Source: JADJPO01 sp963828555
GTDB lineage: Bacteria > Actinomycetota > Actinomycetes > Actinomycetales > Kineosporiaceae
Direction: 5' to 3'
DNA: 64,000 nucleotides
NCBI GenBank assembly: GCA_963828555.1
Contig: CAWHEL010000005.1
Location: 248,001 to 312,000, forward strand
Positions 15,240 through 24,379 of this stretch are shown piece after piece. Each line of letters begins with the position of its first letter. Positions within the stretch are counted from its first letter, which is position 1. The position numbers were made by a program, and so were the translations under genes. The notes under the pieces were generated by a model. The model saw nothing but the letters and a program-made list of their open reading frames with translations. It had not been told where the DNA came from and ran no database searches.

Positions 15240-17699
15240 TCAGCCGGTGGCGACGGCCACTTGCTCGGCGGCGTTGCCGCGGCCGCGGCGACGGCCGCCG
15301 GAGGAGCCGCCGCTGCGGCCACCACCCCCGCCGCCGCTGCCCCCACCGCTGGTGCCACCGCCGTTGCCGCCGTCCTGCTGGCGCTTCTCGACCGGCTCGT
15401 CGTGCAGGATCAGGCCCCGCCCGCCGCAGTGCTCACAGGTCTCGCTGAACACCTCGAGCAGCCCCTGGCCCACCCGCTTGCGGGTCATCTGGACCAGGCC
15501 GAGCGAGGTCACCTCGGCCACCTGATGCTTGGTACGGTCACGCCCCAGGCACTCCAGCAGCCGGCGAAGAACCAGCTCCCGGTTGGCCTCCAGCACCATG
15601 TCGATGAAGTCGACCACGATGATCCCGCCGATGTCGCGCAGCCGCAGCTGGCGCACGATCTCCTCGGCGGCCTCGAGGTTGTTCTTGGTCACGGTCTCTT
15701 CGAGGTTGCCGCCGGCCCCGGTGAACTTGCCGGTGTTGACGTCGACCACGGTCATCGCCTCGGTGCGGTCGATCACCAGCGAGCCGCCCGAGGGCAGCCA
15801 CACCTTGCGGTCCAGCGCCTTGGCCAGCTGCTCGTCGACCCGGTGCGCCGCGAACACGTCGCCACCTTCGGCGGCGTCCCACTTCTGCATCCGGTCGACC
15901 AGGTCGGGCGCCACGTGGCCGATGTAGGCGTGCAGCACGTCCCACGCCTCGTCACCGGAGACCACGAGCTTGCCGATGTCCTCGTTGAAGATGTCGCGCA
16001 CCACGCGGATCGCCAGGTCGGGCTCGCCGTAGAGCAGAGCCGGGGCGTTGACCGCCTTGGCCTTGGCCGAGATGTCCTCCCACTGCGCGCCGAGCCGGGC
16101 CACGTCGCGGGCCAGCTCCTCCTCCGAGGCACCCTCGGCCGCCGTGCGCACGATCACGCCGGCGCCCTCGGGCACCACCTCGCGCAGGATCTTCTTCAGC
16201 CGGTTGCGCTCGATGTCGGGCAGCTTGCGCGAGATGCCGGTCATCGAACCGTCCGGCACGTAGACCAGGTAGCGCCCGGGCAGCGAGATCTGGCTGGTCA
16301 ACCGGGCACCCTTGTGCCCGATCGGGTCCTTGCTGACCTGCACCAGCACCGACTCGCCGGACTTCAGGGCGTGCTCGATCCGCTTCGGCTGACCGTCCAG
16401 GCCGGCCGCGTCCCAGTTCACCTCACCGGCGTACAGGACGGCGTTGCGCCCCTTGCCGACGTCGACGAACGCCGCTTCCATGCTGGGCAGCACGTTCTGC
16501 ACCCGGCCCAGGTAGACGTTGCCGACCATCGAGGTCTGGGTGCGCCGGGCCACGTAATGCTCGACCAGCACGCCGTCCTCGAGCACGCCGATCTGGGTGC
16601 GGCCCTCCATCTCGCGGACCACCATCACCCGGTCGACGCTCTCCCGGCGGGCCAGGAACTCGGCCTCGGTGATCACCGGACGACGGCGGCCGGCCTCGCG
16701 GCCCTCGCGCCGGCGCTGCTTCTTGGCCTCCAGGCGGGTGGATCCGCGCAGCCCGGTGACGTCGCCACCGCTCGCGCCGCCACCGCCGCGGCGGCTCTCC
16801 CGCACCCGGACCACGGTGTTCGGCGGGTCGTCCTCACCGGATCCGTCGCCGCCGCCTGAGCCCCGACGCCGACGCCGACGCCGACGGCGGCTGCCGCTGC
16901 CGTCCTCGTCGTCCTCGGTGCCACCTTCGGCGTCCTCGGGACCAGTGGCGGGCGCCTCGGCACCGGGAGTCGCGGTGCCGTCGGAGGCTGGGGCCGCCGG
17001 AGCCTCGCCGCCCTCGGCGTCCTCGCCGTCCTCACGGGTGCGGCCACGACGGCCCCGCCCGCCCCGGCGCCTACGCCGGCGCGGGCCGGAGTCGTCGTCC
17101 TCGACCTCGGCGTCCTCGGGACCGGTGGTCGGATCCTCGACGACGGCCTCAGGCTCGGCTGCGGTCTCCGCGGGTGCCACGACGGCCGGCCCGGCCGGAC
17201 GGCTGGCGGCTCGGCGACGGCGGACCGGCTCGGTCACCGGCTCGGGCGCCTGGAACAGCGGCATGACCAGGGCGGGCGCCGCCGGAGCGGCCTCCGCCCC
17301 GGCCTCGGCCTGCGCCTCGTCGTCCTCGACGAGCTCGGTGACCGTCGGCTCCTCGGCGGGCACGGGTGCGGCGGCGGGGGCCGTCTTCTTGGCCGCGGTC
17401 TTGCGGGCACGGCGCTTCGGTGCGGCAGCGGCCTCGGGGGTGGCCTCGGCGACTGCCGGCTCGGCGGCAGTCACGGTCACCTCGGTCGCCGCTGCAGTCT
17501 CGGCCTGCGGAGGAGTCTTGCGCCGAGAGGCGCGCTTGCGGGGGGTCTTGGCCTCGGCCGGAGCGGGCTCGGCCGGGACCGGCGGCGTCTCGGCCACGTG
17601 CTGGGGTGGTCCGGCGGGGCGCGAGGCGGCCCGGCGACGCGGTCGCGTCGTGGGCGCGGTCGGCTCAGCCGAAGGTGTCACATCGTTGTCGAGCGGCAC
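15240..17699 (-). CDS. rne: ribonuclease E/G
   Basis: An 819-residue RNase E/G of actinobacterial layout: a disordered acidic and basic N-terminal extension of about 330 residues (runs of RRRRRR and Glu/Ala/Pro), then the catalytic core. The S1 domain includes VGNVYLGRVQNVLPSMEAAF; the DNase I-like catalytic region has the metal-binding aspartates in VIDRTEAMTVVDVNTG and GGIIVVDFIDM; the Zn-link cysteines are in CEHCGGRG. A Gly/Ser/Arg tail follows. GTG at 17699 has GGGAG five bases upstream. RNase E processes rRNA and tRNA and starts mRNA decay. rplU would normally be next downstream. Confidence 0.96.
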   Translation of the reverse strand: MPLDNDVTPSAEPTAPTTRPRRRAASRPAGPPQHVAETPPVPAEPAPAEAKTPRKRASRRKTPPQAETAAATEVTVTAAEPAVAEATPEAAAAPKRRARKTAAKKTAPAAAPVPAEEPTVTELVEDDEAQAEAGAEAAPAAPALVMPLFQAPEPVTEPVRRRRAASRPAGPAVVAPAETAAEPEAVVEDPTTGPEDAEVEDDDSGPRRRRRRGGRGRRGRTREDGEDAEGGEAPAAPASDGTATPGAEAPATGPEDAEGGTEDDEDGSGSRRRRRRRRRGSGGGDGSGEDDPPNTVVRVRESRRGGGGASGGDVTGLRGSTRLEAKKQRRREGREAGRRRPVITEAEFLARRESVDRVMVVREMEGRTQIGVLEDGVLVEHYVARRTQTSMVGNVYLGRVQNVLPSMEAAFVDVGKGRNAVLYAGEVNWDAAGLDGQPKRIEHALKSGESVLVQVSKDPIGHKGARLTSQISLPGRYLVYVPDGSMTGISRKLPDIERNRLKKILREVVPEGAGVIVRTAAEGASEEELARDVARLGAQWEDISAKAKAVNAPALLYGEPDLAIRVVRDIFNEDIGKLVVSGDEAWDVLHAYIGHVAPDLVDRMQKWDAAEGGDVFAAHRVDEQLAKALDRKVWLPSGGSLVIDRTEAMTVVDVNTGKFTGAGGNLEETVTKNNLEAAEEIVRQLRLRDIGGIIVVDFIDMVLEANRELVLRRLLECLGRDRTKHQVAEVTSLGLVQMTRKRVGQGLLEVFSETCEHCGGRGLILHDEPVEKRQQDGGNGGGTSGGGSGGGGGGRSGGSSGGRRRGRGNAAEQVAVATG

Positions 17700-17802
17700 G
17701 GGTACTCCCGTTCAACCCCGGGTCCCGGTCACACCGTCCGGCACCGCGCGGGGCGGTTGTCCTGTTCGTCTCACCGGGTTCGGTGCGACGGAAGCATCTG
17801 CG

Positions 17803-18564
17803 TTACGAGGCCCGGTCGGCGACCAGAGGATCAGCCACCGCGCCGCTGGTGGGGTCGAGCGGTCCCTGCGCCAGCCGCGTCATCCGGGGTGGAGACGGGG
17901 GCACGAGGAGGGCCTGCGACCTGAGGGCGGCGAGGACATCGTCGGGGCGAACGGCGGGTGTGGTGTGCCGGACGACCACTCGCAGTATCGCACAATGACC
18001 CGGGTCGACTTGAGCGACACCCTCTGTGGTGTTGCCCAGTAGCCCGGCCTGCAGCACTGCCTCGCGGGCGTCGAAGGTGCGGATCCCCGCCTTCGTCATC
18101 CGGCTGACCTCGACCCGCTCGGCCGCCAGGAACGTCTCCACCGCCGCAGCGGCGGTGACCGGGGCCACTCCCGGGAGCTCGATCTGCCAGACCGAGGCCT
18201 GCAGCCGCTCCACCAGGTTGGGGGTGCGGGCCTCGACCACCTCGACCACGTCCAGCCCGGCCGGCAGCGCGCCGTCCAGCGCCTTCTGCAGCGCCGCCGG
18301 GTCGACCCGCTCGGCCAGCCCGAGCTCGAGGTACTCGGCCTCGCTCGCCGCACCGGTAGGGGCGGCATTGGCGTAGGAGATCTTGGGGTGCGGGTTGAAC
18401 CCCGCCGAGTAGGCCAGCGGCGCCGCGATCCGGCGCAGGGCCCGCTCCAGCGCCCGCTGGAAGTCACGGTGGCTGGTGAACCGCAGCCGCCCCCGCTTGG
18501 CGTAGCGCACCCGCACCCGCTGGATCACCGGGGGTGGTGGAGGCCCTTCGGGCATGCGTGCCAT
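17803..18564 (-). CDS. TIGR03936 family radical-SAM-associated protein (DUF2344)
   Basis: A 253-residue DUF2344/TIGR03936 protein. Signatures are RVRYAKRGRLRFTSHRDF near the N-terminus, RIAAPLAYSAGFNPHPKIS, and ASEAEYLELGLAERVDP. In other bacteria this domain is fused to, or adjacent to, the TIGR03960 radical SAM protein; here that gene is about 3.2 kb away at 21808, with three unrelated genes between. Biochemical role is not established. ATG at 18564 is preferred; a TTG at 18573 is in frame. The stop is 103 bases before rne. Confidence 0.88.
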   Translation of the reverse strand: MARMPEGPPPPPVIQRVRVRYAKRGRLRFTSHRDFQRALERALRRIAAPLAYSAGFNPHPKISYANAAPTGAASEAEYLELGLAERVDPAALQKALDGALPAGLDVVEVVEARTPNLVERLQASVWQIELPGVAPVTAAAAVETFLAAERVEVSRMTKAGIRTFDAREAVLQAGLLGNTTEGVAQVDPGHCAILRVVVRHTTPAVRPDDVLAALRSQALLVPPSPPRMTRLAQGPLDPTSGAVADPLVADRAS

Positions 18565-18597
18565 GGTCGACAACCCTACGCACCGCGCGGGCCGGGC

Positions 18598-19323
18598 TCA
18601 GACGATCGGCGAGGCGATCACGATGTAGTTGTCCCGGTAGCGGTGCTTGCTGCGGTCGAACGGCCCGCCACAGGTGATCACCACGAGCCGGTGCGGGGTG
18701 GTGCCCTGGGCGAAGAACTCGTCGTCGGTGGCCAGGCTCTGCTGGTTGACCTGAGCGGTGCGGGTGACTCGATACCGCAGCCGGTTCTTGCCCGCCTGCA
18801 GTTCGATCACCGCCCCTGGCTTGAGCCACTTCAGTTCGGCCAGCACGCCCAGACCGTACTCGGCGGAGTCGACGTGCCCGGCGATCACCATGCTGCCGAA
18901 CGGATCACCGGCCCGCGCTCCCCCGTTCCACACCCCCACCACATCCGGCTGCGCGGGGATCTCCAGGCTGCCGTCCGACGCCACGGCCGAGGGCAGAACC
19001 GGCGCTCGGGAGCCGCTGGGCATCAGCAGTCGGGTGGGCACGAAGGTGGTGCGCTGCCCGGCCGCTGCAGTGGCCCGACGAGCCACCGGGACCCCAGCGG
19101 CAGCGCTCGAGCGAGGGCGAGCGGAGGGAGTGGCCGGCGGTGCCTCGGGCTCAGCCGACAGTTCGGGCTCCTCCAGGGCGGGCGCCACGGCGACGACCGG
19201 TTGCACCGGGCCTGACGAATCTGCCGGCGTGGTGGGCCCGGCAACGAGCGCCACGCCGGTCGCCGCCATGGTCAGTCCGTAGGCACCCAGGCCGGCCAGG
19301 ACGGTGCCGACCCACCGGCTCAC
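18598..19323 (-). CDS. class F sortase
   Basis: A 241-residue class F sortase. An N-terminal membrane helix (about 5-30) is followed by a Pro/Ala-rich linker, then the sortase barrel: LEIPAQPDVVGVWNGGARAG, catalytic His in MVIAGHVDS, catalytic Cys in LVVITCGGPFD and Arg in KHRYRDNYIVI. Sortases join surface proteins to the wall or to each other. Its GTG start overlaps the stop of the DUF4397 surface protein gene (GTGA); a sortase F beside a DUF4397 protein is a recurring actinobacterial pair. I see no LPXTG-type motif in that neighbour, so the substrate is unclear. Confidence 0.92.
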   Translation of the reverse strand: MSRWVGTVLAGLGAYGLTMAATGVALVAGPTTPADSSGPVQPVVAVAPALEEPELSAEPEAPPATPSARPRSSAAAGVPVARRATAAAGQRTTFVPTRLLMPSGSRAPVLPSAVASDGSLEIPAQPDVVGVWNGGARAGDPFGSMVIAGHVDSAEYGLGVLAELKWLKPGAVIELQAGKNRLRYRVTRTAQVNQQSLATDDEFFAQGTTPHRLVVITCGGPFDRSKHRYRDNYIVIASPIV

Positions 19324-20192
19324 CGGGAGTGCCGGCTGCCGATCACCGGGCTGGTCGCGGACGCCGTCCGGCTGAGCACGGTGACCCCGGCGAAGGCGAG
19401 CAGGCTGGCGATGAGGGCCCAGACCGCGAGCGAGGGGCCACCTCCGACGAAGGAGTCGGCGGCCTGGCCGCCGTTCCCGGTGGACACCTTGGTCGGGCGC
19501 TGCGAGCCGACGACGCCCACCGCGATCTCCTGCACCACGGCATCGCTGCTGTCGGCGGTGGAGTCGCCGATCAGGAAGACCCGGGTCAGCGTGCCGGCGT
19601 CGAGGTTGAGCTGTACCGGGCTGAGCAGCGCCGTGCCGCTGGTAGCCGTGGGCACCACGTCGAGCGAGGACGTCTTGGCGGGCAGTTCCAGGGTCAGCGA
19701 CTCACCGCTGGCCACATTGCGGAAGAGCGGGGTGCCGTCCACTCGGATGTCGACCGCGGGGGCGACGGCGACGTGGGAGACGACCAGTCGGGTCTTGCCG
19801 GGGGCGATCCCGCTCAGGTCGTTGGGGAAGACGGTGACCACGGCGCTGCGCGAGGCGTCGGCGGTGCGGTGCGCCACGACGTCCGTGCTGGTGCCGGCCT
19901 TGACCGTGAACATCGCGCTCACCACGGTCTTGTCCCCCTCTTTGAAGGTGACCACGTGGCTGCCGGGGGTCAACCGCAGAGGACCGACCACGGCCTTGGG
20001 GGCCGAGGCGGGCGCCACGTTGTTGTCGTCGACCAGGACGTCTGCCGTCGTGCCGGCGATGCCGTGCACGATGTAGACGTCGGCCGTGCTCGACGCCGCC
20101 GAGGCCATGCCCGGCAGACCGAGTAGGGACGCCGTCGCCGCCAGCACCGTCGCCAGCACACTCAACAGGCCGCGAGCCCTGCGAGCCCCCAT
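19320..20192 (-). CDS. DUF4397 domain surface protein
   Basis: A 290-residue exported protein. The ATG at 20192 has GGAGG five bases upstream and gives an ideal signal peptide (MGARRARGLLSVLATVLAAT, cleavage near ASAASS). Two DUF4397-like beta domains follow (ADVYIVHGIAGTTADVLVDD and TRLVVSHVAVAPAVDIRVD), then a Gly/Ser region and a C-terminal helix (LAVWALIASLLAFAGVTVL) with a short basic end. It is translationally coupled to the sortase downstream. A role as wall-associated adhesin or carrier is inference. Confidence 0.85.
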   Translation of the reverse strand: MGARRARGLLSVLATVLAATASLLGLPGMASAASSTADVYIVHGIAGTTADVLVDDNNVAPASAPKAVVGPLRLTPGSHVVTFKEGDKTVVSAMFTVKAGTSTDVVAHRTADASRSAVVTVFPNDLSGIAPGKTRLVVSHVAVAPAVDIRVDGTPLFRNVASGESLTLELPAKTSSLDVVPTATSGTALLSPVQLNLDAGTLTRVFLIGDSTADSSDAVVQEIAVGVVGSQRPTKVSTGNGGQAADSFVGGGPSLAVWALIASLLAFAGVTVLSRTASATSPVIGSRHSR

Positions 20193-20595
20193 CGAAACCT
20201 CCGCCGTGTCGTGCCCCGAGATACGTGTCGCGCCGTGAACGCCCATTGCTCTTGAACTACATGTCGTGCTGTGAGTGCCTGTACTTCAGTCGATCCTTGC
20301 CGCGTCCTGAACGCCTGTCGCGTACCCGAGCGCGTCAACTTTGTCACGCCTGTCACATTCTGTAAGCCACTTCCGGAGGTGCTGGCCCTACGGCTGCTCT
20401 CCGTGAGCACACTGTAGGGGCGCGATGCCTGCGAACGGGGGATGCTTCGCCGATCTGTCACCAATGTTCTCGCCGATGTGGCACCTGAGGCCCGATTGGC
20501 ACGGTGTGTGACCGAGATCCGGATAATGTGTGCCGTAGCACTCTTGTCGTCGTCAGCGATGGCGTGGGTGACACCTGGGTGGCGGGAGGTTCACC
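20193..20595. other. intergenic region with 36-base-period repeats
   Basis: The 403 bases between divergent genes. Next to the DUF4397 gene, three imperfect direct repeats start at exactly 36-base spacing: 20224, 20260 and 20296, each with a related 20-base core (CGTGTCGCGCCGTGAACGCC in the first). Further right the direct repeats TTGTCACGCC/TGTCACATTC occur near 20340-20360. The rest should hold promoters for both genes; TTGGCA and GATAAT at about 20498-20530 are suggestive but 20 bases apart. No convincing gene. Confidence 0.5.
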
Positions 20596-21798
20596 ATGAC
20601 GGAGCGGGACCCCGCTTCGGCGAACGGCGGCGCTGCGGACTCGACGTCCGCTGAGCCGACGATCACCTCTGGCATGCCTGAGGAACCAGTCGCCGTCGCC
20701 CCCACCATCTCGGCCAGCTCACCCGGCCTGCGATCACGCCAGGGACGGCGCAACGCCCCGGTGGCCGTCCGCCCCGTGCGCGCTCCGATCTCGGGCCTGC
20801 GCCAGAAGTTCGAGAGCACGGCCGCCCTGCGCGAATCGCTCGATGCCAAGGAGGCCGAGGCCCAGGATCTGCGCGCCTCGATCGAACAGCTCCGCCAGGA
20901 ACTAGACGTCGAGCGCACCGCGCCGGCGGCCGGCAGCGGCGGGATGGGTGGTGGTGTCGGCGTCACCCCCAGGACCGATGCCTTCGCCGAGGGCGAGACC
21001 ACCCGCCGCCGTCCGTGGTGGGTGCTCATGATCGGCGCCGCCGCGCTTGCCCTGCTGCTGCTCCTGGTGGCCTCGCAGTTCGGGGCCGGAACGCCGGATG
21101 ACACCGCGGCGACTCCCGGCGTGTCGGCCCAGCAGCCGCCCGTCGCGCCGTCCGGTGCCGCTCCGTCCCTACCGGCACCCTCCGGGGTCGCGCCGTCCGC
21201 CGCCAAGGCCACGAAGATGGCCTGGCCCGGCGGCGCGGTGCTCACCCCGCCCGACCTGCCGACCACCGGCCCGGGGCTCGACGCGCCCGGCGCCCACGTC
21301 ACCTTCGCCCTCGACGACGACGGCCGTTCGATCGACAGCTATGAGCAGGTCAGGCGGGAGGCGCCGAGCTCGGCGCCGCTGTACCTGTCTGTTCCCTCAC
21401 TGCCGCGCACCCCGCAACCGGGCGTGGCGAACCTCCAGGTCGAGCTGGACGGCGTCCTGACGCCCGCCACGCCGAACCCGGACGGCGGCTGGATCGTCAC
21501 TCCGGCGAACAACACCCCGTTCACCACCGCGGTGGTCCGGTACAAGCTGACCTCGGCCACCCTGGTCTCCCGGCCGGGGCGTGGCGACTCGATCGTGGTC
21601 GCGCTGAGCGGGCGGGCCGCCCAGGCGATCACACTGCACACCACTGACAAGCGCGTCATCCAGCTGAGCTGTCAGCTCCCCGGTGCTGGCGAGGCGATCA
21701 GCCCCGCCTGCCAGCAGGTATCCGGCACAGAGCGCAGCGCGACCATCAGCTCGGACTTGCGTCCCGCGGTGAGCCTGACCGTCAACCTGCCGCAGTAG
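20596..21798 (+). CDS. single-span membrane protein with cytosolic coiled coil, function unknown
   Basis: A 400-residue protein; the ATG at 20596 has GGGAGG upstream. Residues 1-70 are disordered, 75-108 form a short coiled coil (RESLDAKEAEAQDLRASIEQ), 143-163 a membrane helix (WWVLMIGAAALALLLLLVAS), then a Pro/Ala/Ser linker and a beta-rich extracytoplasmic domain (about 215-400) ending TVNLPQ. Two cysteines (LSCQL and PACQQV) may form a disulphide. I recognise no family. It stands alone between the sortase operon and TIGR03960; a cell-envelope role is a guess. Confidence 0.7.
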   Translation: MTERDPASANGGAADSTSAEPTITSGMPEEPVAVAPTISASSPGLRSRQGRRNAPVAVRPVRAPISGLRQKFESTAALRESLDAKEAEAQDLRASIEQLRQELDVERTAPAAGSGGMGGGVGVTPRTDAFAEGETTRRRPWWVLMIGAAALALLLLLVASQFGAGTPDDTAATPGVSAQQPPVAPSGAAPSLPAPSGVAPSAAKATKMAWPGGAVLTPPDLPTTGPGLDAPGAHVTFALDDDGRSIDSYEQVRREAPSSAPLYLSVPSLPRTPQPGVANLQVELDGVLTPATPNPDGGWIVTPANNTPFTTAVVRYKLTSATLVSRPGRGDSIVVALSGRAAQAITLHTTDKRVIQLSCQLPGAGEAISPACQQVSGTERSATISSDLRPAVSLTVNLPQ

Positions 21799-21807
21799 CC
21801 CAGTCGA

Positions 21808-23721
21808 CTACTTGCGGCGGGCCAGCTGAATCACGGTGCCCAGCTGTGGGCACACGCCGCAGTCGAAGCACGGAGTCCAGCGGCAGTCCTCCACCTCGAC
21901 GGCGTCGTCCTGGCCCACGGCGTCCTGCCAGTCCTCCCAGAGCCAGTCCTTGTCCAGCCCCGAGTCCAGGTGGTCCCAGGGCAGCACCTCAGTGATGTCA
22001 CGCTCCCGGGTGGTGAACCAATCGACGTCCACCCCGGTGCCGTCCAGGCCCTTGGCCGCGGCGGCCATCCAGCGGTCGAACCTGAAGTGCTCACTCCAGC
22101 CGTCGAAGCGCGCGCCGTCCGCCCAGACCTGGCGGATCACCGCGGCGATCCGCCGGTCCCCGCGCGAGAGCAGGCCCTCGACGATGCCCGGCTTGCCGTC
22201 GTGGTAGCGGAACCCGATGGCGCGGGCGTAGTTGCGATCGCTGCGGACGGCGTCGCGCAGCTTGGCCAGGCGGGCGTCGGTGCTCTCGTGGTCGAGTTGG
22301 GCAGCCCACTGGAACGGGGTGTGCGGCTTGGGGATGAAGCCGCCGATGCTCACCGTGCACCGGATGTCACGCTTGCCGCTGACCTCCCGGCCGGTGGCGA
22401 TCACCCGCTTGGCCAGCTCGGCGATCTGCAGCACGTCCTCGTCGGTCTCGGTGGGCAGGCCGCACATGAAGTAGAGCTTTACCTGCCGCCAGCCGGCCGA
22501 GTAGGCGGCGGCGACAGTGCGCACCAGGTCGTCCTCGGTGACCATCTTGTTGATCACCTTGCGGATCCGTTCGCTGCCCCCCTCAGGCGCGAAGGTCAGG
22601 CCCGAGCGCCGGCCGTTGCGGGACAGCTCGTTGGCCAGGTCGATGTTGAAGGCGTCCACCCGGGTACTCGGCAGTGACAGCCCGGTGTTGGTGCCCTCGT
22701 AGTGATCTGCCAGACCCTTGGTGAGCCCGGCGATCTCGGAGTGGTCGGCGCTCGACAGGCTGAGCAGACCCACCTCCTCAAAACCTGTTGCCGCCAGACC
22801 GGTGTCGACCATCGCCCGGATGCCGGCCGTGCTCCGCTCACGCACCGGTCGGGTGATCATTCCGGCCTGGCAGAACCGGCAGCCCCGGGTGCAGCCGCGG
22901 AAGATCTCCACGCTCATCCGCTCGTGCACGCTCTCGGCCAGCGGCACCAGCGGCTGCTTGGGGTAGGGCCACTCGTCGAGGTTCATCAGGGTGTGCTTGG
23001 CGACCCGCCACGGCACGCCCGGGCGGTTCGGGGCGATCCGGCGGATCCGACCGTCCGGGAGGTAGTCGACGTCGTAGAACTGCGGCACGTAGACCGATCC
23101 GGTGCGGGCCAGTCGATCGAGCAGCTCGATCCGCCCCCCCGGGCGGCCGGCCGTCTTCCACTCCCGCACGATGTCGCTGATCGCCAGCACGGCCTGCTCG
23201 CCGTCACCGAGCACGGCGGCGTCGATGAACTCGGCGATCGGCTCCGGGTTGAAGGCGGCGTGGCCGCCGGCCAGCACGATCGGGTGGCTCTCGTCGCGAT
23301 CCGTTGCAGTGAAAGGGATTCCGGCGAGGTCGAGGGCGGTGAGCAGATTCGTGTAGCCAAGCTCGGTGGAGAAGGACACCCCGAACACGTCGAAGGCGCC
23401 GACCGGGCGGTGGCCGTCGACGGTGAACTGCGGCACCCCGTGCTCGCGCATGAGCGTCTCGAGCTCGGGCCACACCGAGTAGGTGCGCTCGGCGAGCACG
23501 TCGGGGCGCTCGTTGAGCACCTCGTAAAGGATCATGAGGCCCTGGTTGGGCACGCCGACCTCGTAGGCGTCCGGGTACATCAGGGCCCAGCGCACGGTCG
23601 CGTCGCCGGCCACGTCCCAGTCCTTGACCGTGCTGTTCAGCTCACCGCCGACGTATTGGATCGGCTTGCCCACCAGGGGCAGCAGGGGCTCCAGCCGGTC
23701 GAACACGCTCTGCACGGACAT
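21808..23721 (-). CDS. TIGR03960 family B12-binding/radical SAM protein
   Basis: A 637-residue radical SAM protein. The N-terminal half resembles a B12-binding region (VGVPNQGLMILYEVLNERPD); the radical SAM cluster cysteines are in FRGCTRGCRFCQAGMITRP; LTFAPEGGSERIRKVINK and the C-terminal CRWTPCFDCGVCPQLG are diagnostic of TIGR03960. It usually works with TIGR03936, found here at 17803. The chemistry is not known to me. It ends 10 bases after the convergent unknown membrane protein gene. Confidence 0.93.
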   Translation of the reverse strand: MSVQSVFDRLEPLLPLVGKPIQYVGGELNSTVKDWDVAGDATVRWALMYPDAYEVGVPNQGLMILYEVLNERPDVLAERTYSVWPELETLMREHGVPQFTVDGHRPVGAFDVFGVSFSTELGYTNLLTALDLAGIPFTATDRDESHPIVLAGGHAAFNPEPIAEFIDAAVLGDGEQAVLAISDIVREWKTAGRPGGRIELLDRLARTGSVYVPQFYDVDYLPDGRIRRIAPNRPGVPWRVAKHTLMNLDEWPYPKQPLVPLAESVHERMSVEIFRGCTRGCRFCQAGMITRPVRERSTAGIRAMVDTGLAATGFEEVGLLSLSSADHSEIAGLTKGLADHYEGTNTGLSLPSTRVDAFNIDLANELSRNGRRSGLTFAPEGGSERIRKVINKMVTEDDLVRTVAAAYSAGWRQVKLYFMCGLPTETDEDVLQIAELAKRVIATGREVSGKRDIRCTVSIGGFIPKPHTPFQWAAQLDHESTDARLAKLRDAVRSDRNYARAIGFRYHDGKPGIVEGLLSRGDRRIAAVIRQVWADGARFDGWSEHFRFDRWMAAAAKGLDGTGVDVDWFTTRERDITEVLPWDHLDSGLDKDWLWEDWQDAVGQDDAVEVEDCRWTPCFDCGVCPQLGTVIQLARRK

Positions 23722-23785
23722 AAGGAAACCCTAACCCGCCCGCCGCCCGCTCCCACCCGCCGCCCGCCTCAGCAAGATCACCGAC

Positions 23786-23828
23786 AGATCGCACTCCTCC
23801 CCCACCTACTGGGGGAAGACTGCGATCT
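23786..23828 (-). terminator. hairpin downstream of ndk
   Basis: A 19-base arm at 23786-23804 (starting AGATCGCACTCC) pairs with 23810-23828 with two mismatches, leaving a 5-base loop. It sits 46 bases beyond the ndk stop and upstream of TIGR03960, so it should end the ndk transcript. Confidence 0.65.
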
Positions 23829-23874
23829 CCCGACGATCACCCGCTGGGGTGGGCGGGTTATCTGGGGTGGGCAG

Positions 23875-24300
23875 TCAGGGGAGGCCGGGGAACCAGAGGG
23901 AGATCTCGCGGGCGGCCGACTCGGGCGAATCCGAACCGTGCACCAGGTTCTCGGTCGAGCCGTTGCCCCAGTCACGCCCGAGGTCGCCGCGGATAGTGCC
24001 CGGTACGGCCATGGTCGCGTCCGTGGTGCCCATCATCGTGCGCCAGGCCTCGACCACCCGCTGCCCCTCGACCACGGCCGCCACCACGGGGCCGGAGGTC
24101 ATGAAGGCCAGCAGGTCCGGGTAGAACGGTTTGGCCACGTGCTCGGCGTAGTGCTGATCGAGAACGGCGCGCTCGGGCACGCGCAGGTCCATGGCGACGA
24201 TCCGGTAGCCCTTGCTCTCGATCCGGCGCAGCACCTCCCCCACGTAGCCGCGGGCGACGCCATCGGGCTTGACCAGGACGAGAGTGCGGTCGATCGACAT
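23875..24300 (-). CDS. ndk: nucleoside-diphosphate kinase
   Basis: A 141-residue NDK that equilibrates NTP and dNTP pools through a phosphohistidine. Signatures: RTLVLVKPDGVARGYVGEV at the N-terminus, and the active-site His in ENLVHGSDSPESA. Length is normal (about 135-145). ATG at 24300. The position near folC and DUF4233 matches other actinobacteria, though a GGDEF gene on the other strand intervenes. Confidence 0.97.
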   Translation of the reverse strand: MSIDRTLVLVKPDGVARGYVGEVLRRIESKGYRIVAMDLRVPERAVLDQHYAEHVAKPFYPDLLAFMTSGPVVAAVVEGQRVVEAWRTMMGTTDATMAVPGTIRGDLGRDWGNGSTENLVHGSDSPESAAREISLWFPGLP

Positions 24301-24379
24301 GTCCGAATCCTATCGATCACCGATCGACCGGCGGGGTGAGAACCCTCGTGTGTTCCTCAACAAACGCCACCCCCTGCCG

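Noticed and set aside
15159..16859. Long plus-strand open frame opposite rne (566 codons)
   Set aside because: It is the antisense of a well-supported RNase E gene; the Val/His/Leu/Asp-rich composition is the typical shadow of a GC-rich coding strand.
20224..20331. CRISPR array with 36-base period
   Set aside because: Only three imperfect units, with poorly conserved repeat cores and no cas genes.
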